From NCBI RefSeq assembly GCF_003086295.3, contig NC_092039.1, forward strand, positions 96,182,561 through 96,246,560: a DNA stretch of 64,000 nucleotides, written 5' to 3'. The number at the start of each line of letters is the position of its first letter. Positions within the stretch are counted from its first letter, which is position 1. Under the pieces are notes generated by a model, which saw only the letters and a list, made by a program, of their open reading frames with translations, was not told the origin of the DNA and did not search any database. This DNA is from Arachis hypogaea (lineage: Eukaryota; Streptophyta; Magnoliopsida; Fabales; Fabaceae). Below, one piece after another: positions 30,205 through 40,965 of the stretch. The translations under genes and the position numbers were made by a program.

Positions 30205-31917
30205 TGGTGCGCGAAATTGTGAACAATACTTTTTTCACAACTCTTATAATCCCCGGTCATGAGCCCCAAAAACGTGGTGGCTCAATGCCATGGCATTACA
30301 CAACTTCGCACAACTAACCAGCAAGTGCACTGAGTCGTCCAAGTAATAAACCTTACGCGAGTAAGGGTCGATCCCACGGAGATTGTTAGTATTGAAGCAA
30401 GCTATGGTCATCTTGTAATTCTTAGTCAGGCAAACTCAAATGTATATGGTGATGAACGAAAATAACATAAAAGATAAAGATAGAGATACTTATGTAATTC
30501 ATTGGTAGGAACTTCAGATAAGCGCATGAAGATGCCTTCCCTTCCGTCTCTCTGCTTTCCTACTGTCTTCATCCAATCCTTCTTACTCCTTTCCATGGCA
30601 AGCTTAAGCAAGGATTTCACCGTTGTCAGTGGCTACCTCCCATCCTCTCAGTGAAAGCGATTGCATATGCTCTGTCACAGCATAGCGGAATTCATCTGTC
30701 GGTTCTCAATCAGGCCGGAATAGAATCCAGTGATTCTTTTGCGTCTGTCACTAACGCCCCGCCTTCAGGAGTTTGAAGCACGTCACAGTCATTCAGTCAT
30801 TGAATCCTACTCAGAATACCACAGACAAGGTTAGACCTTCCGGATTCTCTTGAATGCTGCCATCAGTTCTCGCCTATACCACGAAGACTCTGATCTCACG
30901 GAATGGTTGGCTCGTTTGTCAGGCGATCAACCATGCATCGTGCAATCAAGAATCCAAGAGATATTCACTAGAGCCTTGGTTACTTGTAGAACAGAGGTGG
31001 TTGTCAGTCACCTTGTTCATGGGTGAGAATGATGATGAGTGTCACGGATCATCACATTCATCAAGTTGAAGAACAAGTGATATCTTGGATAAAGAACAAG
31101 CGGAATTGAATGGAAGAACAATAGTAATTGCATTAATACTCGAGGTACAGCAGAGCTCCACACCTTAATCTATGGTGTGTAGAAGCTCCACCGTTGAAAA
31201 TACATAAGCACAAGGTCTAGGCATGGCCAAATGGCCAGCCTCCCAGTGATCTAAGATAGCATAAAAATGAAAATAGCTACCAAAGTCCCTTAATACAATA
31301 GTAAAAGGTCCTACTTATAGAAAACTAGTAGCCTAAGGTTTACAGAAACGAGCAAATGACATAAAAATCCTCTTCCGGGCCCACTTGGTGTGTGCTTGGG
31401 CTGAGCAATGAAGCATTTTTCGTGCAGAGACTCTTCTTGGAGTTAAACGCCAGCTTTTATGCCAGTTTGGGCGTTTAACTCCCATTTGGGTGCCAGTTCC
31501 AGCGTTTAACGCTGGGATTCCTGAGGGTGACTTTGAACGCCGGTTTGGGCCATCAAATCTTGAGCAAAGTATGGACTATCATATATTGCTGGAAAGCCCA
31601 GGATGTCTACGTTCCAATGCCGTTGAGAGCGCGCCAATTGGGCTTCTGTAGCTCCAGAAAATCCACTTCGAGTGCAGGGAGGTCAGAATCCAACAGCATC
31701 TACAGTCCTTTTTGGTCTCTGAATCAGATTTTTGCTCAGGTCCCTCAATTTCAGCCAGAAAATACCTGAAATCACAGAAAAACACACAAACTCATAGTAA
31801 AGTCCAGAAAAGTGAATTTTAACTAAAAACTAATAAAAATATACTAAAAACTAACTAGATCATACCAAAAACATACTAAAAACAATGCCAAAAAGTATAC
31901 AAATTATCCGCTCATCA
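30205..31917 (-). repeat. E3 5' LTR
   Basis: 1713 bp, nearly identical to 20773-22504 except for the 19-bp indel and about eight substitutions. Palindromes lie at 31438-31530. Confidence 0.95.
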
Positions 31918-31974
31918 GTCAAGTATCTTCAAAAGGTAAAATAGCAATTGTTTGAGTTCACAGAATTACAGTGA

Positions 31975-32290
31975 GAAACACTTTGGGCGTTAAACGCCCA
32001 AAAGAAGCATCCACTGGGCGTTCAACGCCAGTAAGGGTAGCCCTCTGGGCGTTAAACGCCAGAAAGGAGCATCTTCTGGGCGTTGAACGCCAGAAAGAAG
32101 CACCTTCTGGGCGTTTAACGCCAGATTGACAGCGTCCTGGGCGTTCAAAAAAACGCCCAGTGACAAAGGGCTTCCTGGCGTTCAACGCCAGAAAGAAGCA
32201 ACAGCTGGGCGTTGAACGCCCAGGAGAAGCATCAATTGGGCGTTAAACGCCCAAAACATGCAGCGTTTGGGCGTTTAATGCCAGGATGGT
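31975..32290 (+). repeat. palindrome array between E2 pol and ORF3
   Basis: About ten units with GGCGTTAAACGCC, GGCGTTCAACGCC and GGCGTTGAACGCC cores, about 31 bp apart. They are homologous to 6650-6952 in E1 with different spacer sequence (AGAAAGAAGCAYCTTCTGGG). The palindromic cores are kept while spacers change. Confidence 0.85.
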
Positions 32291-32754
32291 GGGGAGGAGG
32301 TAAAATTTGTTTTTCTTTACAAATTTTCTAATTTTTTTATGTTTCAATTCATGATTTCTTGCATAAACATGTTTCAAATTGTCATCCCTCAAATCAAATT
32401 AGATTTCTAAAAATCCTAATTTCTAAAACCCTTTTTTTAATATGGCTTCATACATAAACATAAATTTTTTTTCAATCCAATCTAACTCTTTTTCCAATTT
32501 CTTTTCAAACTTCATTATCTTTTAAAATCTTTTTCAAATTATATATTTCAAATTTAATTTTTTAAATATCATTCATATCTTTTTAAATTATATCCTTTTC
32601 TTATCATGTTTATCTTTTATAAATCATATCTTTTATCTTATATCTTTTTCTTATTTTCGAATACCCACCCCTCCCTTTATATCCACTTTCGGCGCCCCTC
32701 TCTTCATCCACGATTCCATACTTGCTCTCCTCCTATTCCTCTTCTCTCTTTTCT
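32291..32754 (+). other. AT-rich spacer before E2 ORF3
   Basis: A T-rich stretch without a credible ORF. The segment 32650-32754 is C/T-rich and similar in place to the spacer before E1 ORF3. TTTATATCC near 32676 could be a promoter element, unproven. Confidence 0.35.
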
Positions 32755-32774
32755 TTTGCTTGAGGACAAGCAAA
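32755..32774 (+). other. RGGA-loop hairpin upstream of E2 ORF3
   Basis: TTTGCTTG-AGGA-CAAGCAAA, then AAGTTTGGTGT at 32780-32790 and the ORF3 ATG at 32828. Confidence 0.7.
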
Positions 32775-32827
32775 CCTCTAAGTTTGGTGTGCTTATCCGT
32801 GATCACAAAAATATTCTCACTTTGATC

Positions 32828-33961
32828 ATGGCCCCTAAAGGAAAACAACCCAACCCAAGAGGCAAGAAAGAGAATATTCCAAAGCCACTTTGGAATCAAG
32901 GGAAGTTATTAACTAAAGAATATTCAGACCACTACTACAAAATAATGAGTCACAGATCAGTGATCCCGGAAGTCAAATTTGATCTGAAGGAAGATGAATA
33001 TCTGGAGATCCAAGAACAAATTCGAAACAGGAACTGGGAAATCCTAGCTAATCCTGAAACGAAAGTGGGAAGGAACATGGTTCAAGAGTTCTATGCTAAT
33101 CTATGGCAGACAGACAGGCAAAGAATAATTGGAGCTGCCCTCTATGACCATCGGACCTTAGTCAGAGGAAAGATTGTTCATACCCATCCTGACAAAATCA
33201 GGGAGATCTTTAAACTTCCTCAACTGAAAGATGACCCAGACTCCTTTAATAGGAGAATGATGAGGGTAAATAAAGGTCTGGACAAGATCCTAGAGGATAT
33301 ATGCATCCCCGAAGCCAGGTGGACCACCAGCACGACAGGCATCCCAAATCAACTCAAAATAGAAGATCTCAAACCAGTAGCCAAAGGCTGGCTGGATTTC
33401 ATTGGGCGTTCCATATTGCCCACCAGCAACCGTTCTGAAGTTACCATTAAAAGAGCAGTGATGATTCACTGCATCATGTTAGGAAAAGAAGTAGAAGTCC
33501 ATCAACTGATCTCATGTGAACTATACAAAATAGCAAACAGGAATTCCAAGGATGCCAGATTAGCCTATCCAAGCTTAATTTCTATGCTCTGCAGAGATGC
33601 CGGAGTGAAGATGGGAATAACAGAGTATATCTCAATTGAAAGGCCAATCACTAGAATATCAATGGACAGACAACAGCTGCAGGATGATCCAATCAAAAGG
33701 AGAGCACAGGAAGCCCTTCCAGAACTTCCTCAATTCGAATATTGGGAACATATTGAAGCATCTATTTCCAAATTGCAAAAAGCTATGAACCAAATAAAGG
33801 AAGAACAGAACAATCAAAGTAGCATGCTTTGCAAACTGCTTAAGGAACAGGAAGAGCAAGGGCGTGATTTAAGAGAGCTGAAGCGCCAGAAATTAATCCT
33901 TGAAGGACCAAGCACCCCACAGATCAGAGTAACATCTACTTCTCAAAACACAGGTTGTTGA
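32828..33961 (+). CDS. E2 ORF3, ATHILA ORF-1 / putative plant transposon protein
   Basis: 377 codons from ATG 32828 (MAPKGKQPNPRGKKEN), intact to TGA 33961. It is co-linear with E1 ORF3: basic start, conserved core with IGRSILPTSNRSEVTI, and a C-terminal coiled coil (SKLQKAMNQIKEEQ). The in-frame extension to 32606 has no supporting start. E3 insertion moved this ORF 11 kb away from pol but did not damage it. Confidence 0.85.
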   Translation: MAPKGKQPNPRGKKENIPKPLWNQGKLLTKEYSDHYYKIMSHRSVIPEVKFDLKEDEYLEIQEQIRNRNWEILANPETKVGRNMVQEFYANLWQTDRQRIIGAALYDHRTLVRGKIVHTHPDKIREIFKLPQLKDDPDSFNRRMMRVNKGLDKILEDICIPEARWTTSTTGIPNQLKIEDLKPVAKGWLDFIGRSILPTSNRSEVTIKRAVMIHCIMLGKEVEVHQLISCELYKIANRNSKDARLAYPSLISMLCRDAGVKMGITEYISIERPITRISMDRQQLQDDPIKRRAQEALPELPQFEYWEHIEASISKLQKAMNQIKEEQNNQSSMLCKLLKEQEEQGRDLRELKRQKLILEGPSTPQIRVTSTSQNTGC

Positions 33962-34990
33962 GTTCTCATTTTAGCTTTAACCCTATGATAGTGTTATTAT
34001 AGAAATTTACCTTAGGAGATATATAGTAGTAGTAGTAGTAATTAGTATATCTATTCTGGTTTTATGTCCAATTAAGTTATAATTTATTTTCTCATCATCA
34101 TCAAACATGAATAAAATAGTAGATAATTAGAATAAAGAAGTAATTTATTTTTTCGAGTTCTTAATAATAAAAAAATTATAATCAACTATATGTGGTGGCA
34201 ACACTTTTTGTTCTCTGAATGAATGCTTGAACAGTGCATAAATTTTATCTTGAATTTTATGAATATTGGCTCCTGAAAGAATGAGGAACACGAAAAATAT
34301 TATTGATGATCTGAAAAATCATGAATTTGATTCTTGAAGCAAGAAAAAGCAGTGAAAAAAATTTTTTTACAAGAAATCATTGGATCAAGAAAAGGAATAA
34401 AAGCCAAGAGCCCTTAAAACCAAAAGGCAAGGGTGAAAAGGATCCAAGGCTTTGAGCATCAGTGGATAGGAGGGCCCAAGGAAGTAAATCCAGGCCTAAG
34501 TGGCTAAATCAAGCTGTCCCTAACCATGTGCTTGTGGCATGCAGGTCCAAGTGAAAAACTTGAGACTGAGTGGTTAAAGTCGTGATCCAAAGCAAAAAGA
34601 GTGTGCTTAAGAGCTCTGGACATCTCTAACTGGGGACTTTAGTAAAGCTGAGTCACAATCTGAAAAGGTTCACCCAGTCATGTGTCTGTGGCATTTATGT
34701 ATCCGGTGGTAATACTGGAAAACAAAGTGCTTAGGGCCACGGCCAAGACTCATAAAGTAACTATGTTCAAGAATCAACATACTACAGTAGGAGAATCAAT
34801 AATACTATCTGAATTCTGAGTTCCTATGGATGCCAATCATTTTGAATTTCAAAGGATAAAGGGAGATGCCAAAACTGTTCAGAAACAAAAAGCTACTAGC
34901 CCCGCTCATCTAAATTAGAATCTGAGCTTCACTTAAAACTCGGAGATTTTATTACTCCTTAAATTCTTTTTATCCTATTTTATTCATCTA
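33962..34990 (+). other. E2 3' UTR
   Basis: No credible ORF. It holds a TAG microsatellite near 34026-34040. The block 34430-34600 (GGATCCAAGGCTTTGAGCATCAG area) is also in E4 but missing from E1 and E3. The block around 34630-34730 is shared with all copies. Confidence 0.6.
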
Positions 34991-35010
34991 GTTGCTTGGG
35001 GACAAGCAAC
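34991..35010 (+). other. RGGA-loop hairpin before E2 3' LTR
   Basis: GTTGCTTG-GGGA-CAAGCAAC, then AAGTTTGGTGTTG at 35016-35028 abutting the LTR. Confidence 0.7.
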
Positions 35011-35028
35011 AGTTTAAGTTTGGTGTTG

Positions 35029-36549
35029 TGATGAGCGGATATTTTATACGCTTTTTAGGGGTAATTTCATGTAGATTTTAGTATGTTTTAATTAGTTTTT
35101 AGTAGAATATTATTAGTTTTTAGGAAAAAATCATATTTCTAGACTTTATTATGAGTTTGTGTGTTTTTCTGTGATTTTAGGTATTTTCTGGCTGAAATTG
35201 AGGGAGCTGAGCAGAAATCTGAGTTAGGTTGAAAAAGGACTGCTGATGCTGTTGGATCCTGACCTCCCTGCACTCGGAATGGATTTTCTGGAGCTACAGG
35301 AGTCTAATTGACGCACTCTCAATTGGGTTGGAAATTAAACATCCAGGGCTTTCCAGCAATATATAATAGTCCATACTTTGCGCGAAGATAGACGACGTAA
35401 ACTGGCGTTCAACGCCAGTTTCATGCTGCTGTCTGGCGTCCAGCGCCAGAAACAGGTTACAAGTTGGAGTTCAGCGCCCAAAACACGTCACAACCTGGCG
35501 TTCAACTCCAGAAACAGCACAAGCACGTGAGAAGCTTTAGTCTCAGCCCCAGCACACACCAAGTGGGCCCCAAAAGTGGATTTCTGCACCAATTATCTTA
35601 GTTTACTCATATTCTGTAAACCTAGGTTACTAGTTTACTATTTAAACAACTTTTAGAGACTTATCTTGCATCTCATGACATTTTCAGATCTGAATTATAC
35701 ATTCTTTGGCAGCATGAGTCTCTAAACTCCATTGTTAAGCGTGAGGAGCTTTGCAGTGTCTCGATGAATTAATGCAATTACTTTTGTTTTCCATTCAAAC
35801 ACGCTTGTTCTTATCTAAGATGTTCATTCGCGCTTAATTATGGAGAAGGTGATGATCCGTGACACTCATCACCTTCCTCAATCCATGAACGTGTGCCTGA
35901 CAACCACCTCCGTTCTACATCAGATTGAATGAGTATCTCTTAGATTCCTTAATCAGAATCTTTGTGGTATAAGCCGGATTGATGGCGGCATTCATGAGAA
36001 TCCAGAAAGTCTAAACCTTGTCTGTGGTATTCCGAGTAGGATTCTGGGATTGAATGACTGTGACGAGCTTCAAACTCCTGAAGGCTGGGCGTTAGTGACA
36101 GACGCAAAAGAATCAATGGATTCTATTCCAACCTGATTGAGAACCGACAGATGATTAGCCGTGCTGTGACAGAGCATTTGGACCATTTTCACTGAGAGGA
36201 TGGGAAGTAGCCATTGACAACGGTGACACCCTACATAGAGCTTGCCATGGAAGGAGCCTTGCGTGTGGGAAAAGGATTTCAAGGAAAAGTTAAAATTCAG
36301 AGGACAAAGCATCTCGAAAACTCCAACATATTCTCCATTATTAAAGTAACAACTATTTATTTTATGCCCTTTTTACTTTATACGAGGCTAAAGAATCCTA
36401 TTGGTATCCTGACTAAGATTAATAAAATAAACATAGCTTGCTTCAATCCAACAATCTCCGTGGGATTCGACCCTTACTCACGTAAGGTATTACTTGGACG
36501 ACCCAGTGCACTTGCTGGTTAGTTGTACGGATTACAAATTCGTGCACCA
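35029..36549 (+). repeat. E2 3' LTR
   Basis: 1521 bp, about 2.5% different from the 5' LTR by eye. Palindromes lie at 35400-35515. It ends GTGCACCA and is followed by the target duplication GCAAG (36550-36554). Confidence 0.95.
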
Positions 36550-37748
36550 GCAAGGCGCGCGCAAGACGCACACTGCTCCGCTCTCTCCAAGAGCAGGGCA
36601 GTCCCTTGTTGCTTCTCCAAAACCTTGGCGCACAATTTGGATCCCCACACAAAGCTTCACTGCTCTGCTCTCCATAAGAGCAGAGCAGCCTCCTGGGAGC
36701 AACATGGGCTGAAATTCACTTAAAAATCCAATTTAATTCAATTCTTCACCCATCTTTCAAGCCCACTCAAAATTCTTATATCTAAAATTGAAAGTGTATA
36801 AATATGTGTTAGTTAGGATTAGAAAAAAACTTTTACTTTGAATTTTTAATTTTCATCTTTTTGTAAAACTTGAGAGCTCACTTTTCATTTTCTGCTTTTG
36901 AACTTCTGGTTTTGACTTTTCATTTTCTTTTTCTGCAATTGGCTTGAGAATAGGAAGAGAGAATTCACTTCGTCTTCCTCTGATCTTTTTGTTTCCTTTA
37001 CTGGGTTTTGATTGAGTCTTAAGTGTGAAGAATTGAGGAACTTCTGTCTCAATCTCCATTTAAGATCTCTTTGATTTTCCTACTGCATAATTGAGTTGAA
37101 TTCAATTTCCTTTACTGCTTCAATCTTCAATTTCTCTTTAATTGCTTTGTGACTTTGGATCAAGGAAGAATTTGAGATCTAGACTTGCTTTCTAGTCTCT
37201 TTCACTCCTGAGATCTTCAACCATCTTTTAATTTGCTTTAATTAAGCACAAGTCATTTTCTGTTTTATGTTTCAAAGCATTCTACCCTGACTTTTTGAGA
37301 TCTATTTCAATTCAATTCATCTTCTACTCTTCTGTTTAATGCAATTTACTTCTGCTTGTTTAAATTCTGTAATCCCAGTCCCTCAATCCCTTTATCATTC
37401 AAGAAATTTATATTTCTTGCACTCTAAGTTACCGCAATTTACATTTCTTGCACTTTAAGTTTCAGTCATTTAATTTCTTGTTCTTTAAGATTCAGCACCT
37501 TTACTTTCAGTTGTCTTTAATTTCTGCAATTCATCCCTCTCCCTTTACATTTCCTGCAATTTACTTACTGTCGGATACAAAATCACTCAACTAATACTTG
37601 ATTCGCTTGACTAAATCAACCACTAAACTAAAATTGCTCAATCCTTCAATCCCTGTGGGATCGACCTCACTCATGTGAGTTATTATTACTTGATGCGACC
37701 CGGTACACTTGCCGGTGAGTTTCGTGTTGGATCGTTTTCCACACATCA
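36550..37748 (+). repeat. X 3' LTR, right part (with GCAAG duplication)
   Basis: It continues the X LTR after E2 and ends CACACATCA. The first and last five bases of the whole LTR are TGATG and CATCA. With the left part it measures about 2150 bp. It holds GAGCA/TGCTC inverted motifs (36575-36700) and a T/C-rich centre. The U5 hairpin CTCAC-TCAT-GTGAG is at 37666-37679, next to a GGGATCGACC and GGTACACTTGCCGGTGAG block. The next five bases, GGGAT, would be its target duplication. Confidence 0.75.
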
Positions 37749-37912
37749 GGGATATCAACACCCCTCTTAAAGTGCATTTCGACCTCCAACACAAAGCAAG
37801 TCTTAGGGGACATGCACAATGGCATATGTGGGAATCATTTGGGAGCCCAATCACTAGCTAAAAAGGTGATCCAAGCTGAATTCTTTTGTCCGACCTTGCA
37901 AAGGAAATGAAC
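37749..37912 (+). pseudogene. pol: integrase zinc-binding fragment of Y
   Basis: In one frame the translation reads CGNHLGAQSLAKKVIQAEFF, which aligns to CGNHLGARALSKKVVRAGFY in the Z integrase. It ends in a stop soon after. The residues before it are out of frame. It is only a fragment. Confidence 0.7.
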
Positions 37913-38159
37913 TAGGAAAGAAAACTCATAAATAAATTCACTATTTATCACAAAAAGTTGCCAGAAATCCAGCAACTATACTTAGCTTTTAAGACCTAAC
38001 TTTATTTACTTAAAGGTAGAAAATTTCTTAAAAGTCTAAAAAAGCAACTTGAATACAACTTTAAAAAGTTGTTAAAAATGCAACTGTAATAAAAATAAAG
38101 AATTCAAAGAGTTACTAAGCTATTACAAAGAAAAGTGTTCTTAAAACCCACAAGCTGGG
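37913..38159 (+). other. Y sequence between integrase remnant and antisense ORF
   Basis: An AT-rich 250-bp stretch. Nothing is recognisable in it. Confidence 0.4.
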
Positions 38160-40052
38160 TAATCTTAAAAAAATCACAAAATAAAAACAACTTAAGGACC
38201 AATGCCAAGTAGCAAATTAAGATCCTCACCAGTTTTGGCATCCTTACCTCGTACAGGAGGAGTCGGAGGATGCACCGAGACCGGGATAGCCGAGATGGGA
38301 TCAAGAGGCGAAAAAAGGGCTTCAACATTCAAAACCTCGGGAATCTTAGAGGCTTGCTTGTTTTAAGTCTTCAAATCGGACAAAGCACCCTCCTCCTCAT
38401 CCTTAAGGGCTGGTATGATCTTTCCATCCACAACAATGTTGTCCTTACTAAATAAGGAAAGATTAACCCCGGAAGCTAAGACCTGGACTCGAGCCTTCAA
38501 GTTCTCAAACATTTCAACCATCCCCACAGCCACAGATTCCTAAAGGGAAGCATACTCTTCTCGGGCAGTTTTCAACTCTTCTTAGAGGTCGAGCTTTTCC
38601 CCGTAAACCAGGGTATAACTCTCCTCAGCTCTCTTCTAAATCCCCTCTGCCCTGGTCGCAGTAGCCTCCGCCGTCTTCACCCGAGCTCGAGCCTTCTCCA
38701 AGTCAAAATTAAGCATGTCCTTCTCCTTCTCCAGCTCCTCTTTTAACCCCTTCAGTCTTTCCACTTCAACACGGGCAGCCTCGAGAGATCTTTGGGTAAA
38801 ACCAATGAGAGCCTTCTTCAACTCATTGGACAAAGCTGTGTACATCCCAGCTATCCGGATCCCATTCCGAGCCATAAATTGAAGATGGTTTTAGATGACC
38901 ACGTCATCCATACTGATACGACTATGAGGGAGAATTTTTCTTTCGCCCAAAAAAATCTTGTCAAAGTCTTTGTCGTAAATGCTCCCACTTTCGACATTTT
39001 TTTTGGAAAGTGGCTCTGACGACGAGGGAGAAAGAGGAACAACGGCACTATCCTGAAGAGAATCAGAAGGGATGAGCCAACTCCATGCTGGAGTTGGGAT
39101 GATCTTTTTTCAAGCTGTGGGGCCAAAATCCAACTTCCTAGGGAAGATCGGGAGGAAACACCCCTAACCTCTTTTTCTTGAAGGCCCCGAGCTGCCACGG
39201 TCTTCCAGGTATGGTGTAGTTGTTTCATAGTAGTTGTCTTAAGGCCCATCATATCTATTAAACAAAAACAAAGACACATAAAAAAAAATAAAATACAATT
39301 AATAAACCATAGAAGTTAAAGGTCGGTAGACTACCTTGCTCAGACCGAAGATGACTAGGGTCCCCTAAGAATCTTTTTGTGTCCAAGTAAGGAGTCCGGC
39401 CTCAGCACTCTTGCAACACATTCACAAAACATTTTTTGACCTCATCTAGGGGATCTATAGTAGACTTAGCTATAACAAGCTCTTCTTGCTAGTACAAAGG
39501 AAAGGAGGGTTCATCATTCTATCATCTAAATAGAAAGGTCGGATACCCTCTACCGACCGGATTTTGAAGAAATAATTCATGAAGTCATGAAAAGACTCAT
39601 CAAAAATGGAAAAAATCCTTTCAACCCTAGACGGTGCAAAAGGAAAACTAAGAAGCTTTTCCTTTCAACGTCCTGAGCTTGGTCAAGACGAACAAGTAAA
39701 GAAGACCTTAGTAGAAGGTCGGATATCAAGTTCTCATAGAGAAGTTGGAAAATCTTTAGGAAGGCTAGAAATTTGGTTAGAGTTGAGAAGGAGCGACTTT
39801 ACAAGCCCAAAGAATGAAAAGACATTTCGAGCTATCTAGGGGAGGAAAACATATTCTCTCTTCGGGACTGGGCACTACTAGTTCGTAATTTCTCTCATCC
39901 TCTCTGTTCTCACAAATTTTATGATGTCTACGGAATTCCTTATAATATTGCTTATCAACTACGGGGACACAAAAAAGAACAGAGGTATCTACCCAATTAT
40001 GGAGATCAGGATGAACCTTAGTCAACATACTGAGAACAATAGAGCGTGACAT
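38160..40052 (-). pseudogene. Y antisense extra ORF (aORF), decayed, two exons
   Basis: On the minus strand, a fragment from ATG 40052 (MSRSIVLSML to VCFPPLDSS-type motif ICFPPLDSS) matches exon 1 of the Z aORF, with an internal deletion after it. A second part (about 39254 to 38160) matches exon 2, including the MKQLHHTWKTVAARG start and the coiled-coil segment LEKARARVKTAEATATR. Between them lies a GT-AG intron at 39334-39255 in the same place as in Z. Several stops and frameshifts are present, so no product is expected. Confidence 0.7.
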
Positions 40053-40783
40053 AAAAGTTATACCTACAAATGCAAAGTAAAGAAGTCATTACTAAAAGAG
40101 CTCGGACATCATCCAAAATAATTCGGGTAAAAGCAAACAAAACCAATCAACATAGTTTCACAACTCTTCTACATATAGAGAGCATCAAAATGGTGGCCCT
40201 TTTATGCTATCAATGACGACATCATCACATAGCAGTGAAACCATTGGGGGCAACACAAACGCAATCGATAATCAATAAATTCAAAATTATTACAATTTTT
40301 AGGAATTCCAGAAAAGTAATCAAAGTCATCAAAAGGAAATTTTTCAGGTTTTTAGTCAAAGTAATACTAGTGAAACAAAGGAAGGTCTTTTAGGAAAACG
40401 TTTTTAGGAACAAGGCAAAATCCTCATCAAAATCCAAGTATCAACAACAACCCATTTTTGACATTTAAAGATCATTCAAGAATAACCGCGAAACAGACAA
40501 AAATACTGAGCTACTGATAAAGTAAAATACAAATATTTTCAAGAAAATAAAACACCAACCACGATGAAAGTCGAAATGGAGGGGAGCATGTCAAATAGAA
40601 AATCACAGATGATTCTCTTCAATTAAATGCAAGCCAAGATAAAGAAAATATTGGGACAGGAAATCGCAAACAAAGGAGGAAAATTTTTTCTGTGACAAAA
40701 AGAAATTTTGGGTAATGCGAAGAAGAAAGTAATAGAAGATCTTTTTAGGATTGTGAAAAGGGAGAAGAAGATGAGCCAAGGTG

Positions 40784-40793
40784 CTTTTATAAG
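40784..40793 (-). promoter_or_regulatory. possible TATA box of the Y aORF
   Basis: CTTATAAAAG on the minus strand, about 730 bases upstream of the aORF ATG. A TATA box here would fit a separate antisense promoter, with a 5' UTR intron in between. Weak evidence. Confidence 0.3.
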
Positions 40794-40965
40794 AAACAAA
40801 GGGCAAAAAGACTTTTTAACTCCTCTTTAAAAACTTGCGAGGATCCCAAGAAAAACTGCCACGCAATGTTCGCCCCGCATTAAACGAGGAAACGCTCGAA
40901 TTTTTGAAAACACGTCAATAATCCGAACTTTAAAAAGCAAAGTACCCGACGTCAAGTCAGAGGAC

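Larger units (their letters stand above)
20773..31917 (-). mobile_element. E3: recent non-autonomous Athila-type element (no RT or integrase)
   Basis: Complete on the minus strand with GTCAA target duplications. Order in its own sense: 5' LTR (30205-31917), PBS, leader, gag-protease ORF, palindrome array, ORF3, 3' UTR with a 750-bp tandem duplication, 3' LTR (20773-22504). The LTRs show about eight substitutions and one 19-bp indel by eye (about 0.5%), so the insertion is recent. RT, RNase H and integrase are absent: only about 870 bp separate the gag-protease stop from the ORF3 start. It must have used enzymes in trans, plausibly from E1- or E2-like elements with a similar PBS and LTR ends. 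Confidence 0.93.
12779..36549 (+). mobile_element. E2: Athila-type LTR retrotransposon, split by E3
   Basis: Complete element with both LTRs and a perfect 5-bp target duplication, GCAAG. Order: 5' LTR, PBS, leader, gag (MITE inserted), pol, then E3 (20773-31917), palindrome array, ORF3, 3' UTR, 3' LTR. By eye about 35-40 differences separate its LTRs over 1520 bp (about 2.5%). It is therefore older than E3, in line with the nesting. Confidence 0.95.
37749..40965 (+). mobile_element. Y: decayed Tat-lineage Ty3/gypsy element, partial
   Basis: A remnant of integrase on the plus strand (37749-37912) is followed by a decayed antisense extra ORF on the minus strand. This is the arrangement of Z, reversed. 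Y is cut on the left by X and on the right by W, so neither LTR is seen. Stops and frameshifts are frequent, making this one of the older layers. Confidence 0.75.
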
